Of a DNA stretch of 64,000 nucleotides, positions 1 through 9,523 are shown in pieces (the first letter of the stretch is position 1; every line of letters begins with the position of its first letter). The DNA lies in NCBI GenBank assembly GCA_944385025.1, contig CALWVQ010000042.1, forward strand, positions 1 to 64,000. Reading direction: 5' to 3'. Under the pieces are notes generated by a model. The model saw only the letters and a list, made by a program, of their open reading frames with translations. It made no database searches and was not told the DNA's origin. Source of the DNA: an uncultured Eubacterium sp. (GTDB taxonomy: Bacteria > Bacillota > Clostridia > Oscillospirales > Acutalibacteraceae). The translations under genes were made by a program, and so were the position numbers.

Positions 1-314
1 CGAAGTTCCCTGCGAATAAACTTATCGCGTATTGACTGTGCTTTGATAGCTTTTTCTTTAAGGGTTCTGCTTACCTTTATAGCGCCGCCGTCTCTGAAAA
101 TGCGCCTTATTTCGCCCATAATTACAGGCACGGCATATGTAGAAAAAGCAAAGCCCTTGCTTTCGTCAAAGTTGTCCACCGCTTTCACAAGACCTACACA
201 GCCGCTTTGAAACAAATCGTCATAATCAGCTCCCCTGCCTCTGAAACGGTTTGCAACGGCGTGAACAAGTCCTATATTATCGGTAATCATTTTGTCACGA
301 TCAGACGTTACCAT
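1..314 (-). CDS. sigF: RNA polymerase sporulation sigma factor SigF, truncated by the window edge
   Basis: This is the N-terminal 104 codons of the forespore sigma factor; the gene runs off the left edge. The translation shows sigma region 2, with DLFQSGCVGLVKAVDNFDES followed by FSTYAVPVIMGEIRRIFRDG, the pattern of the SigF/SigG/SigB group. The ATG at 314 overlaps the end of spoIIAB by seven bases, the usual coupling in spoIIA operons. By family knowledge the product is held inactive by SpoIIAB and directs early forespore transcription. Regions 3 and 4 are not visible, so SigG cannot be excluded by sequence alone, but the operon settles it as SigF. Confidence 0.93.
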   Translation of the reverse strand, partial: MVTSDRDKMITDNIGLVHAVANRFRGRGADYDDLFQSGCVGLVKAVDNFDESKGFAFSTYAVPVIMGEIRRIFRDGGAIKVSRTLKEKAIKAQSIRDKFIRREL

Positions 315-742
315 TTTGATTTGCCTTCTATTTTTTTAACAAGTATTACAGTAGTGCCCTTTCCCTCTTTTGATTTAACGGTGAGTTTGTCGCAGAAACT
401 TTCCATAACGGTAAAGCCCAAACCTGCCCTATCTCCTTCGCCTGTTGTAAACAGTGGGGTCATTGCCTGATGTATGTCCTTAATACCGCACCCCTTGTCC
501 TTAACTGTTATTTTTAAATTATTCTTGTTATCGATTGTTCCTGTTATGTAAATTTTGCCCGTGGTATCTTTATAGCCGTGGACGATACAGTTAGTAACCG
601 CCTCGCTCACCGCTGTTTTAACGTCGGCAATCTCCTCTAAATTAGGGTCAAGCTGTGATGCAAAAGAGGATACTACAACTCTTGCAAACGCCTCGTTGAC
701 ACTTTTACTGTCAAAGGTTAATTTAAACTCATTTATTTTCAA
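308..742 (-). CDS. spoIIAB: Anti-sigma F factor SpoIIAB (serine kinase)
   Basis: A 144-residue GHKL-fold ATPase. The N box EAVTNCIVHGYKD lies near residues 47-59, the G1 box KDKGCGIKD near 81-89 and the G2 region GEGDRAGLGF near 101-110. Known role: it binds and inhibits SigF, and phosphorylates SpoIIAA, so that SigF is released only in the forespore. It sits between spoIIAA (14-base overlap) and sigF (7-base overlap), giving the standard three-gene operon. Length matches the family and all nucleotide-binding boxes are present. Confidence 0.96.
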   Translation of the reverse strand: MKINEFKLTFDSKSVNEAFARVVVSSFASQLDPNLEEIADVKTAVSEAVTNCIVHGYKDTTGKIYITGTIDNKNNLKITVKDKGCGIKDIHQAMTPLFTTGEGDRAGLGFTVMESFCDKLTVKSKEGKGTTVILVKKIEGKSKW

Positions 743-1064
743 CGTCCTTTACCTCCTTGATAATTGCTATTCTCCCCAGCCCCGCAAGCTCCATAATCTT
801 TTTGGTTTGGATTGTAACATTTTTTATTTCCAGCGTGGCAGTTTGGGAGACACTTTGAATCAGCCTGTATCTGCCCATTACAAGCCCTATACCCGAAGAA
901 TCCATAAACGTGACGTTTTTAAAATCAATGATAAGGTGAGTAGGCTTTTTGGTGATTATTGCATCGTCTATTTTTTCACGCACCCCAGACGCAGTATGGT
1001 GGTCAATTTCACCTATTAAATAAGCAATAACTACGCTGCCGCTTGACTCGATTGTAACATTCAT
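729..1064 (-). CDS. spoIIAA: Anti-sigma F factor antagonist SpoIIAA
   Basis: A 111-residue STAS-domain protein. The phosphorylation loop MDSSGIG lies at residues 54-60, with the second serine matching the residue that SpoIIAB phosphorylates in Bacillus. Unphosphorylated protein binds SpoIIAB and frees SigF. It is the first gene of the operon; a GGAGTG ribosome binding site precedes the ATG. I could not find a convincing SigH promoter in the 78 bases upstream, which are mostly occupied by the folC terminator, so the promoter may lie within folC or diverge from consensus. Confidence 0.95.
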   Translation of the reverse strand: MNVTIESSGSVVIAYLIGEIDHHTASGVREKIDDAIITKKPTHLIIDFKNVTFMDSSGIGLVMGRYRLIQSVSQTATLEIKNVTIQTKKIMELAGLGRIAIIKEVKDVENK

Positions 1065-1076
1065 TATTTTTCACTC

Positions 1077-1120
1077 CATAAAAAAATACCAATCTGCTAA
1101 TACTTTAACAGATTGGTATT
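1077..1120 (-). terminator. Intrinsic terminator after folC
   Basis: Perfect 12-base arms at 1085-1096 and 1109-1120 (AATACCAATCTG and its complement) are followed on the minus strand by a run of T. It separates folC from the spoIIA operon. Confidence 0.85.
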
Positions 1121-1142
1121 AAATATTTTATCGTATTTTGTA

Positions 1143-2240
1143 TTATAACAAATCTTTTCTGATTTCTCTCGCAAGAAAAAATGAGCCGCATACAAGGGAA
1201 AGATTTGATTTTTTTGCAATTTCAACTGCTTTTTGCGGATTTTCCTCAAAAGTAACGTTATTACAGTATTTTTTTGCTATTTCGGCAAGTTCTTGGCAGG
1301 GCATTGAACGTGGGTTATCGGGAGTTGTTGCAATTATCATTTTGCATTTCGGCGCTATTAAAGACAGATAGCCTTCTACGTCCTTATCCTTCATCATACC
1401 TATAACGGCAACCTCGCCATTAAGTTTCGGCGCAAGAGTTAAGGCAGAATTAATATTATGCCCACCGTCAAGAAGAACGCTTCCGATTTTTTCACACCTT
1501 GCAGGAAGTTTAACCGTTTCATTTGCAAAATACCTGCTGCTTATTTTCAGCTCACGCAATACGGCTTTTACTGTTTCAAGATTGTTTTTATCATAGTCGC
1601 CAAGGTCGCTGATTTTGACAAGTTTGGTATTTGATTTAAGACATACTTTCTCAAACACATTTTCGCAATCAGGATTGGGATAAAGCACGCAGGTGGAATT
1701 TTCACGAATAATCCCTGATTTTTCAAGAGCAATTTTTTCTACTGTATCGCCTAAAAAAGCAGTATGGTCCACTGCAACAGATGTAATAACGCTTAAATTG
1801 TGTTTTTCGGTATTAGTTGCATCACCCTTGCCGCCCATACCGCACTCAATAACGGCATAGTCAACGTGACTGTCTGCAAAATATTTATACATTATACCTG
1901 TTAGCAGTTCAAATTCCGTCGCGTCTGCTTTTTTATATTTATCAACATAATCGGCAAAAACATTTTTAGGGATAAATTCGCCGTTTATCTGTATCTGCTC
2001 TCTGTAATCAATGACCCAAGGAGATGTGAAAAGCCCCACTTTGTACCCTGCATTTTCAAGGCACTTTGCGATTGTTGACGATACTGTGCCTTTACCGTTT
2101 GTGCCTGCAACGTGGATAACTTTTATTTTATCCTGCGCCTTATCCATACTTTCCAAAAGAGACATAATGCGAGCAAGCCCCGGTTTAATACCGAGGCTTT
2201 GCTTTTTTTCTATGAAATTTAACGCATCGTTATAATTCAT
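1143..2240 (-). CDS. folC: Folylpolyglutamate synthase / dihydrofolate synthase (FolC)
   Basis: A 365-residue Mur-ligase-family enzyme that adds glutamate to folates (and often to dihydropteroate) using ATP. The P-loop GTNGKGT is at residues 46-52, followed by the typical AGYKVGLFTSP; VIECGMGGKGDATN and a DGGHN motif also fit FolC. At 365 residues it is shorter than the usual 420 or so, with the C-terminal domain looking compact. It lies three bases downstream of valS and is probably cotranscribed with it. Whether it has dihydrofolate synthase activity cannot be read from the sequence. Confidence 0.92.
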   Translation of the reverse strand: MNYNDALNFIEKKQSLGIKPGLARIMSLLESMDKAQDKIKVIHVAGTNGKGTVSSTIAKCLENAGYKVGLFTSPWVIDYREQIQINGEFIPKNVFADYVDKYKKADATEFELLTGIMYKYFADSHVDYAVIECGMGGKGDATNTEKHNLSVITSVAVDHTAFLGDTVEKIALEKSGIIRENSTCVLYPNPDCENVFEKVCLKSNTKLVKISDLGDYDKNNLETVKAVLRELKISSRYFANETVKLPARCEKIGSVLLDGGHNINSALTLAPKLNGEVAVIGMMKDKDVEGYLSLIAPKCKMIIATTPDNPRSMPCQELAEIAKKYCNNVTFEENPQKAVEIAKKSNLSLVCGSFFLAREIRKDLL

Positions 2241-2243
2241 ATA

Positions 2244-4874
2244 TTACTCACCTAATGAAGCGATTGAATTTTTAATGTTTTCAATCTTCTCCTCAAGCTT
2301 TTTGGCATCTTCCTTGTTTTGATTTACAACCTTTTCGGGAGCTTTATTTACAAAGCCGGGATTTGACAATTTCTTCATAATGAAATCAAGTTTATCCTGC
2401 GCTTTGTCAAGCTCTTTTTCAAGGCGCTTTCTTTCTTCCTCAAAGTCAACAAGGTCGCCCATAGGGATATAGATTTTTGCGTCGTCAGTAATAATGGTTA
2501 CAGTGTTTTCAAGACTGTCAAAAGATGAGCCTACCTCTACTTCATTTGACGATGCAAGTCTTATAATAAACTCTGCGCCGTTTTTAAATGTATCCTCAAA
2601 AGCGGTCTCAACGTATACCTTTGCTTTTCTGCTTGGAGGAATATTCATTTCTGCTCTTCTGTTACGAATAGCTTTAATGGCTTTCATAATTCTTTCCATT
2701 TCTGCCTCGTCATCGGCAAAAGAAAGATTTTCGTCAAACTCTACCCACTTTGAAATCATAATTGACTCGTCTGAATGAGGAAGAGCCTGATAAATTTCCT
2801 CGGTAATGAAAGGCATAAACGGATGAAGCAGTTTAAGAATATCTGTAAGAACGTATACAAGTACGCTGATTGCATTGTCCTTTGCCTGCTTGTCTGCACC
2901 CTGAAGTCTGATTTTTGCAATCTCAATGTACCAGTCGCAGAAAACGTCCCATATAAAATCATAAAGTTTTTGAATAGCGATACCAAGTTCAAATTTCTCA
3001 AGGTTATCGGTTACTTCTTTAGCAAGGGTATTTACCTTTGAAATAATCCACTTATCCTCAATATCAAGATTGTCGGGAAGTCCGTTATACTCAAATTCGT
3101 CATCGAGATACATAAGGACAAATCTTGCGGCGTTCCAAAGCTTATTTGCAAAGTTTCTTGACGCTTTTACTTTGTCGTCAGAGAAACGCATATCGTTTCC
3201 GGGTGAGTTACCTGTGGCAAGTGTAAAGCGAAGAGCGTCTGCGCCGTACTGGGCTATAATCTCAAGAGGGTCAATACCGTTGCCAAGAGATTTACTCATT
3301 TTTCTGCCCTGTGCATCACGAACAAGTCCGTGGATAAATACTGTATCAAAAGGAACATTTCCTGTATGCTCAACGGCAGAAAATATCATTCTTGCTACCC
3401 AGAAGAAAATAATATCGTAACCTGTAACAAGAGTATTTGTAGGATAAAAATACTCAAGCTCGGGAGTTTTTTCGGGGAAGCCCAAAGTTGAGAAAGGCCA
3501 AAGGGCAGATGAGAACCAAGTATCAAGGGTATCGGGATCCTGATGAATATTTTTACTGCCGCAATGAGAACAGGTGCAAGGCTCATCCTTTGAAACTGTT
3601 ACCTCGCCGCAGTCGTCGCAATACCAAGCAGGAATACGGTGACCCCACCAAAGCTGACGGGAAATACACCAATCCTTGATATTTTCCATCCAGTGATAAT
3701 AAATTTTGTCAAATCTTTCGGGAACAAATTTTACTTTGCCCTCTTTAACAACGTCAACGGCAGGCTTTGCAAGAGGTTCCATTTTAACGAACCACTGCTT
3801 TGAAAGACGAGGCTCAATAGATGTATGGCAGCGATAGCAAGTACCAACGTTATGGCTGTAATCCTCTACCTTAATGAGTGCGCCCTCTGCCTCAAGATCT
3901 TTTACAATTTCGTTGCGGCACTCATATCTGTCAAGACCTGTATACTTGCCCCAGCCATCAGCAATATGACCGTCGTCGGTCATAACGTCGATAACCTCTA
4001 AATTATGTCGTAAGCCAACTTCATAGTCGTTAGGGTCGTGGGCAGGAGTGATTTTAACAACGCCTGTACCAAACTCAATGTCAACATAATCATCGGCAAC
4101 AACAGGAATTTCACGGTGAACGATAGGCAGAATAAGAGTTTTACCGATAATATCCTTATATCTTTCGTCGTTGGGATTTACTGCAACGGCAGTATCGCCC
4201 AGCATTGTTTCAGGACGGGTTGTAGCAAGCTCTACGTAGCCGCTGCCATCCTTAAACGGATAGCGAAGATGCCAGAAATGACCTGCCTGATCCTCATACT
4301 CAACCTCTGCATCAGAAATAGTTGTGCAGCAGTGAGGACACCAGTTTACCATTCTCTTACCCTGATAGATAAGACCTTTGTTGTAAAGGTTTACAAACAC
4401 TTCTTTTACTGCGTTGGAACAGCCTTCATCAAGAGTAAATCTTTCTCTGTCCCAGTCACAAGATGAACCCATCTTTTTAAGCTGTTCAATAATTCTTGAA
4501 CCGTACTGATTTTTCCAGTCCCACGCTCTTTCAAGGAATCCGTCACGTCCGATATCTTCCTTTGTAACGCCCTCTTTGCGCATTGCCTCAACAATTTTTG
4601 CCTCTGTTGCGATAGACGCGTGGTCAGTACCCGGAAGCCACAGAGCCTCGTAGCCCTGCATTCTTCTCCAGCGGATAAGGATATCCTGAAGAGTATTATC
4701 AAGGGCGTGGCCCATATGAAGCTGACCTGTAATATTGGGAGGCGGGATAACAATAGTATAAGGCTTTTTGTCCTTATTTACTTCTGCGTGAAAATACTTA
4801 TTATCACACCAGAATTTATAGGTACGATCCTCAACTTCTGAAGGATTGTACTGCTTTGCAAGTTCCTTTGCCAT
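2244..4874 (-). CDS. valS: Valyl-tRNA synthetase
   Basis: An 876-residue class I aminoacyl-tRNA synthetase that charges tRNA-Val. The HIGH-type signature is HMGH at residues 53-56 and the KMSKS loop is [10 protein letters not shown] in the middle of the protein. A CDDCGEV...CSHCGS pair looks like a zinc knuckle. The C-terminus is a charged coiled coil (about the last 65 residues), as in other ValRS. Length is normal for the family. Expression is predicted to be controlled by the T-box leader directly upstream. Confidence 0.97.
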   Translation of the reverse strand: MAKELAKQYNPSEVEDRTYKFWCDNKYFHAEVNKDKKPYTIVIPPPNITGQLHMGHALDNTLQDILIRWRRMQGYEALWLPGTDHASIATEAKIVEAMRKEGVTKEDIGRDGFLERAWDWKNQYGSRIIEQLKKMGSSCDWDRERFTLDEGCSNAVKEVFVNLYNKGLIYQGKRMVNWCPHCCTTISDAEVEYEDQAGHFWHLRYPFKDGSGYVELATTRPETMLGDTAVAVNPNDERYKDIIGKTLILPIVHREIPVVADDYVDIEFGTGVVKITPAHDPNDYEVGLRHNLEVIDVMTDDGHIADGWGKYTGLDRYECRNEIVKDLEAEGALIKVEDYSHNVGTCYRCHTSIEPRLSKQWFVKMEPLAKPAVDVVKEGKVKFVPERFDKIYYHWMENIKDWCISRQLWWGHRIPAWYCDDCGEVTVSKDEPCTCSHCGSKNIHQDPDTLDTWFSSALWPFSTLGFPEKTPELEYFYPTNTLVTGYDIIFFWVARMIFSAVEHTGNVPFDTVFIHGLVRDAQGRKMSKSLGNGIDPLEIIAQYGADALRFTLATGNSPGNDMRFSDDKVKASRNFANKLWNAARFVLMYLDDEFEYNGLPDNLDIEDKWIISKVNTLAKEVTDNLEKFELGIAIQKLYDFIWDVFCDWYIEIAKIRLQGADKQAKDNAISVLVYVLTDILKLLHPFMPFITEEIYQALPHSDESIMISKWVEFDENLSFADDEAEMERIMKAIKAIRNRRAEMNIPPSRKAKVYVETAFEDTFKNGAEFIIRLASSNEVEVGSSFDSLENTVTIITDDAKIYIPMGDLVDFEEERKRLEKELDKAQDKLDFIMKKLSNPGFVNKAPEKVVNQNKEDAKKLEEKIENIKNSIASLGE

Positions 4875-4905
4875 AATGAAAACTCCTTACAAAAATAAAT
4901 AAAAA

Positions 4906-5135
4906 AGCTTTCGCCTACAATGAGACGAAAGCTGAAATTCCGTGGTACCACTCAAATTGCATTATAAAATAATGCCACTCAAACCTTTAACGCAGGATTA
5001 CGGACAGGACTACTGATTTCACCCTGTCGGCTCCAAAGCTACCTTCGCCTGCCTTTTCTGTATTCTTGCACCCACCGAATACTCTCTGAAAGAAAAAATA
5101 CAGGTTACTCCTCTTTTTCACCGCCGTTTTATATT
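4906..5135 (-). promoter_or_regulatory. T-box riboswitch leader of valS
   Basis: The minus strand carries the diagnostic T-box sequence TGAGTGGTACCACGGAA at 4954-4938, followed by a terminator hairpin with arms 4923-4933 and 4906-4916 and a T-rich tail. Upstream there is an AGAGAG element and GGTGGGTGCAAG, consistent with stem I. A GUA (Val) triplet at 5042-5040 is a candidate specifier codon but I have not verified the specifier loop. Uncharged tRNA-Val is expected to stabilise the antiterminator and allow valS transcription. Confidence 0.93.
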
Positions 5136-5141
5136 GACACT

Positions 5142-5170
5142 ATATTAGCAAATAAAAAATAAATTGTCAA
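5142..5170 (-). promoter_or_regulatory. Promoter of the valS T-box transcript
   Basis: TTGACA (5170-5165), a 17-base spacer and TAATAT (5147-5142) on the minus strand form a near-consensus vegetative promoter. The -35 box begins only seven bases beyond the uxaA stop codon. Confidence 0.85.
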
Positions 5171-5176
5171 GGTTGA

Positions 5177-6646
5177 TTACATAATAACGCCGTCTTTAAA
5201 AATAGAAATTTCACGGTATCCGTTTATTTCATTTTTAGTCTTTTCACCGGAAGCGACTTTAATCACGTAATCAAGCAATTCTTTTGACAACGAGTCAAAA
5301 TCATCACTATCAACAAGACATCCTGCGTTAAAATCTATCCAGCTTGGTTTCTTTTCAAACAGCCTGTTATTAGACGATATTTTAACGGTAGGCACGGGAG
5401 CGCCCAAGGGAGTTCCTCTTCCTGTGGAAAATAAAATAAGCTGACAGCCTGCTGCAGTGAGATTTGTTGTTGACACAATATCGTTACCCGGTCCCGCTAA
5501 AAGATTAAGACCGCTTTCAAAACAGGTTTCGCCATAGGTCAAAACGTCTGTAACTACTGCTCTGCCCCCTTTTTGAATACAACCTAACGACTTTTCCTCA
5601 AGGGTGGTAATTCCGCCGTCGTGATTGCCGGGTGACGGATTTTCATAGCACTCCTCGTTATGAGATGAAAAGTAATTTTTATAGCCGTTTATCATATTTA
5701 CTGTTTTATTGAAAACTGATTTATTTTCGCACCTGTTCATCAAGATATGCTCTGCGCCGAACATTTCGGGGGTTTCAGTTAAAACGACAGAACCTGCGTT
5801 ATCAGTAATCATATCGGTAAACCTGCCGATAAGAGCGTTTGCGGTAATACCGCTGAAAGCGTCAGAACCGCCGCACTTTACTCCAACAGTAAGATTGTTG
5901 ATACTAACAGGAGTTCTTTTAAACTGCAAAGCATAATCGCAAAGCTGTTTCAAAAGCTCCATCCCTGATTCTATTTCGTCTTTTTCATTTTGAGTAACAA
6001 GAAACTTTACACGGTTGCTGTCTATACTGCCGAGATATGATTTTATAACATCGGCATTACTGTTTTCACAGCCTAAGGATACTACAAGCACACCTGCTGC
6101 ATTGGGATGATTTATAAGACTTGCAAGAATTTTTCGCGTATTCTCTTGGTCGTCACCCATCTGACTGCATCCATATGGGTGAGTAAAGGTAAAAATACCG
6201 TCTATGCCGTCTTTTAGAAATTTCTGTGCTTTGCTTTCAAGAATTCTGACGGTGCTGTTTACACAACCAACAGTGGGTATTATCCATATTTCGTTTCTTA
6301 TGCCCACTTTACCGTTTTCCCTTACGTAACCGTTAAATACGGCAAAAGATTTTTGAGGATTATAAGTGTTATCACCTGTAAAATCATACTCTTTTTTCTC
6401 GTCGAGAGTAGTTTTAAGATTGTGTTGGTGGATATATGCACCTGCTTTTTCATCTCTTAACAATTTACCGATAGGATTGCCGTACTTAATGACGAAGTCG
6501 CCTTTTTTTAAATCGGTTAAAAGAACTTTATGGCCGAAAGGAACATCGTTTAAAAGGGTTATACCGTTTTCGCTGTATCCTTTTTTCAAATCCTCAAGTG
6601 CAACGCTCACGTTGTCATTAGGGTTAATTTTAAACAGTTTGCTCAT
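5177..6646 (-). CDS. uxaA: Altronate dehydratase (UxaA)
   Basis: A 489-residue enzyme that dehydrates D-altronate to 2-keto-3-deoxygluconate in galacturonate breakdown. The N-terminal ~90 residues form the SAF-type domain; the rest is the large UxaA/GarD domain with GKVGIRNEIWIIPTVGCVN, THPYGCSQ and VVSLGCEN (the cysteines are typical of this metal-dependent family). It overlaps the 3' end of uxaB by 17 bases, so the two are translationally coupled. The other pathway genes (uxaC, kdgK, kdgA) are not in the window. Confidence 0.93.
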   Translation of the reverse strand: MSKLFKINPNDNVSVALEDLKKGYSENGITLLNDVPFGHKVLLTDLKKGDFVIKYGNPIGKLLRDEKAGAYIHQHNLKTTLDEKKEYDFTGDNTYNPQKSFAVFNGYVRENGKVGIRNEIWIIPTVGCVNSTVRILESKAQKFLKDGIDGIFTFTHPYGCSQMGDDQENTRKILASLINHPNAAGVLVVSLGCENSNADVIKSYLGSIDSNRVKFLVTQNEKDEIESGMELLKQLCDYALQFKRTPVSINNLTVGVKCGGSDAFSGITANALIGRFTDMITDNAGSVVLTETPEMFGAEHILMNRCENKSVFNKTVNMINGYKNYFSSHNEECYENPSPGNHDGGITTLEEKSLGCIQKGGRAVVTDVLTYGETCFESGLNLLAGPGNDIVSTTNLTAAGCQLILFSTGRGTPLGAPVPTVKISSNNRLFEKKPSWIDFNAGCLVDSDDFDSLSKELLDYVIKVASGEKTKNEINGYREISIFKDGVIM

Positions 6647-7988
6647 TTACTACCTCTTTCACAGCATTTAAAATACCGTTGTTAACGATTGATTTTAAGC
6701 CTTGTGCCACCTGTGTTTCAAAATCGGAAATCAAAGTTAAATCTTCGCCCCAGAGTTCAGTATTTTTAAGAGTTTTTGAAACAATTTCTTCTTCACTTGA
6801 ATTTTTTATACTATTGAAAAATGCAAGGTATTTTTCGTCGTCATTAGGCTGATAACTTCTGTCAGCGCCTTTGTGAGTATAAAAGGCAATAAGAGCAGCC
6901 AAAGAAAAGCTTAAAATTTTCGGCGCTTTGCCCTGCTTATCGGCAAAATCTTTAATGGACGGAAGACATCTTGCCGTAAATTTTGAGATACTGTTTAAAG
7001 AAATGTCAAGAAGCTTATGGTCAATAAATGGGTTGGCAAATCTTTCAAGAACAGAATTTGCATAAGCGTCAATCTCGCTTTTTTCAAAGGTAAGCGTAGA
7101 TTTAACCTCGTCAAGACCCTTTGAAATATATTCTGAAAACAGGCTGTCATTAACCATATCCCTCACAATATCAAAGCCGCTTAAATAACCTGCAAGGACG
7201 CTCATAGTATGGGCGCCGTTTAAAATTCTTACTTTTCTGTTTCTGTAATCAGTAAGGCTATCGACAAATTTTATATCGCCGGTGATTTTATCAAGCGGCA
7301 AACTATTTTTAACCTTTTCACCCTGAATAAGCCAGCTGCCGTATGGCTCACAGGCAACGGCGCAGTTATCGCTTTCAAAATCAATATGACCTGTTACAAT
7401 CCTGTCAACAAGAGTATTGCAAAACTCGCACTCATTTTCCACGTATTGTGAAAAACTTTTTTCTAAATTCCAAAGTTTTGAATATAGCAAAACTGTTTCT
7501 TTAAGTCTGTCGCCGTTATTTTCTATAAGCTCAACAGGAAGAAATATGAGTCCTTTTTTACCTGCTTTAAATCGTTCATACAGCAGAGCAGTAACTTTGG
7601 CAGGAAAAGTATTTTGCTTAAAGGTTTCAATTTTGTCATTGGAGTTATATGTAATTCCCGCCTCAGTAGTATTTGAAATAATTATCTCAAGGTCATCGCT
7701 TTTAAAAAGTTCCAGAAGTATACCGTACTGCGAAGACGTATCAATACAGCGTGAAACGCAGTCAATCTCTTTAATGTCGTCAACTACTTTACTGTTCAAT
7801 CTGCCCTTTAAGCAGATATGATATTTACAATTTTGAGCGTTAAGTGCGTCTATTACACGAGTATTTGTTCTTGGCTGGCAAACAGCGACGCTAATACTCC
7901 CGTCAGAACACTCTTTATAAAGCTGAATATAATACTGGGCAAATGCACGTAAAAAATTACCCTCGCCTATCTGCAATATTCTTTCCAA
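6630..7988 (-). CDS. uxaB: Tagaturonate reductase / altronate oxidoreductase (UxaB)
   Basis: A 452-residue member of the mannitol dehydrogenase family that reduces D-tagaturonate to D-altronate with NADH. The N-terminal GEGNFLRAF dinucleotide-binding motif and the later ILNGAHTMSVLAGYLSGFD are characteristic of UxaB. The start codon is TTG (7988-7986) behind an AGAGGG ribosome binding site six bases upstream. It directly precedes uxaA. No dedicated regulator gene is adjacent. Confidence 0.92.
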   Translation of the reverse strand: MERILQIGEGNFLRAFAQYYIQLYKECSDGSISVAVCQPRTNTRVIDALNAQNCKYHICLKGRLNSKVVDDIKEIDCVSRCIDTSSQYGILLELFKSDDLEIIISNTTEAGITYNSNDKIETFKQNTFPAKVTALLYERFKAGKKGLIFLPVELIENNGDRLKETVLLYSKLWNLEKSFSQYVENECEFCNTLVDRIVTGHIDFESDNCAVACEPYGSWLIQGEKVKNSLPLDKITGDIKFVDSLTDYRNRKVRILNGAHTMSVLAGYLSGFDIVRDMVNDSLFSEYISKGLDEVKSTLTFEKSEIDAYANSVLERFANPFIDHKLLDISLNSISKFTARCLPSIKDFADKQGKAPKILSFSLAALIAFYTHKGADRSYQPNDDEKYLAFFNSIKNSSEEEIVSKTLKNTELWGEDLTLISDFETQVAQGLKSIVNNGILNAVKEVVNEQTV

Positions 7989-8013
7989 ACTTGTCCCTCT
8001 CTACAAGAAATTA

Positions 8014-8034
8014 AAGCCCGCATCACACGGGCTT
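8014..8034 (-). terminator. Terminator of the CNNM/CBS gene
   Basis: Inverted repeat AAGCCCG (8014-8020) and CGGGCTT (8028-8034) lies just after the stop codon of the 8039-9361 gene and before uxaB. The T-run is weak. Confidence 0.6.
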
Positions 8035-8038
8035 CAAC

Positions 8039-9361
8039 TTAATTGTTTTTTTCTTCCTCTTGGGTTTTGATTTTAGGTGTTATAACGGCAGACACGATAA
8101 CATGCTTTTTAACGTTTTGAACATCTATAATGAAATCATCATTTTCGCAGGTAAAGCTTTCACCGTCGTCAGGTATTCTGCCGATTATACTGCTGACATA
8201 ACCGCCAAAGGTATCGCAGTCATCGTTTTTAAAGTCATATCCGATTTTTTCAGATACCTCTCTCAAAGCGGCAGTGCCCTGTATTTTCCACTGACCGTCG
8301 CCTAAATTTTCAATTTCCTGCAATTCGGCAGGCTCTTCCTCCTCGCCTAAATCACCCACAAGGGCTTCCATCAAATCGTGAAGAGTGATAATGCCCGTAA
8401 CTCCGCCGTACTCATCAAGCACTATTGCAAAAAATTTACGGCTTTCCTTCATCTTACGAAACAGAGCGTCCGCTTTCATACTTTCAGGCACAAAAAACGG
8501 CTGGTCTGTCGCCTCTTTCATAATTTTATCCTTGTCCTTGCTGGCAAGTCTAAAATAATCCTTAGCATCAAGAATTGCCACAATCTCATCTGTTTTAAGA
8601 CCGCTAATAGGATAAAATTTGTGACGGCTGGCACATACTGTATCGTGCCATTTTTCAACTTTATCATCAATATGAAGAACCGTCATATCTCTTCGGTGGG
8701 TGCAAATTTCACCTACTGAAATATCATTAAATTCAAATACTTTTCTGATTAATTCGGTTTCATCCTGTTGTATATTACCCTGCTCTTTACCCTCAGAAAG
8801 CATAAGGCGAATTTCTTCCTCTGTTACTTGCTCGTCATTTTCATTTGGGTTAATTCCGAGTAAACGGAGAACCCCGTTTGTAGAAATTGTCAAAAGCCAT
8901 ACAAGAGGAGCAAAAATCTTTGAAACGGTATAGAGCATACGGGACATACCCAGAGCAAGTTTTTCGGACTTTTTCATTGCGATACGTTTAGGTACCAGCT
9001 CACCGAATACAAGATTGAAATAGGAAAGTATAAGAGTGATAATTACAATGGTAATTGTTTTAAGCACACTCTCTGATACGGTAACTCCCGAATCAATCAG
9101 CACTTTTACCAGCGGATCTGCAAAGTTTTCTGCCGCAAAGGCACTTTGCAGCAAGCCTGCCAGGGTAATGGCAACCTGAATTGTGGCAAGAAATCTCGCC
9201 GGCTGCTGTGTCAATATCAATAGCTTTTTTGCTTTTTTGTTGCCGTTTGCAGACATTTTCTTCAGTTTTGCCTCATTAATAGATATAACTGCTATTTCGG
9301 CGCTTGCGAAAGTTGCGTTTAAAAATATCAAAACAACTAATAAAATAATAGGTTTAATCAT
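8039..9361 (-). CDS. CNNM-type (DUF21) membrane protein with CBS pair and CorC/HlyC domain
   Basis: A 440-residue protein of the hemolysin C/CNNM group. The N-terminal DUF21 transmembrane domain (about residues 1-180, several hydrophobic helices) is followed by two CBS domains (about 200-330; VLDEYGGVTGIITLHDLMEALVGD is the typical second-CBS end, seen here in part) and a C-terminal CorC_HlyC domain. Family members are linked to magnesium efflux or cation homeostasis; the hemolysin name is historical. GGAGG precedes the ATG. It lies next to the Ktr potassium genes, a theme of ion balance. Confidence 0.9.
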   Translation of the reverse strand: MIKPIILLVVLIFLNATFASAEIAVISINEAKLKKMSANGNKKAKKLLILTQQPARFLATIQVAITLAGLLQSAFAAENFADPLVKVLIDSGVTVSESVLKTITIVIITLILSYFNLVFGELVPKRIAMKKSEKLALGMSRMLYTVSKIFAPLVWLLTISTNGVLRLLGINPNENDEQVTEEEIRLMLSEGKEQGNIQQDETELIRKVFEFNDISVGEICTHRRDMTVLHIDDKVEKWHDTVCASRHKFYPISGLKTDEIVAILDAKDYFRLASKDKDKIMKEATDQPFFVPESMKADALFRKMKESRKFFAIVLDEYGGVTGIITLHDLMEALVGDLGEEEEPAELQEIENLGDGQWKIQGTAALREVSEKIGYDFKNDDCDTFGGYVSSIIGRIPDDGESFTCENDDFIIDVQNVKKHVIVSAVITPKIKTQEEEKNN

Positions 9362-9415
9362 AATTCCTCCAAATAATACATTAATTAAATAATCTTATAA
9401 AATATGATTTTCTGT

Positions 9416-9481
9416 CTAAAGTATTAATTTGAAGAGCAGCTTTTTAGTGTTTTGATTATCACTGTCACAACCGTCATCCAT
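9416..9481 (-). CDS. Possible 21-residue peptide between ktrA and the CNNM gene
   Basis: On the minus strand an AGAGGTG ribosome binding site lies eight bases before an ATG at 9481 that opens 21 codons ending at TAG (9418-9416). The peptide starts MDDGCDSDNQNTKK and ends in a hydrophobic stretch. I recognise no family. It fills the otherwise empty 160-base gap between ktrA and the downstream gene. Support is only the ribosome binding site, so the call is tentative. Confidence 0.3.
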   Translation of the reverse strand: MDDGCDSDNQNTKKLLFKLIL

Positions 9482-9523
9482 AGCTATAACACCTCTTTCA
9501 TAATAAATTGTATGTAAAGCACA

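Noticed and set aside
1065..1142. SigH promoter for spoIIAA
   Set aside because: The gap is largely the folC terminator and shows no AGGA/GAAT-type pair at the right spacing.
4038..4466. Plus-strand reading frame of 142 codons inside valS
   Set aside because: Shadow of the valS coding strand; no ribosome binding site or recognisable domain.
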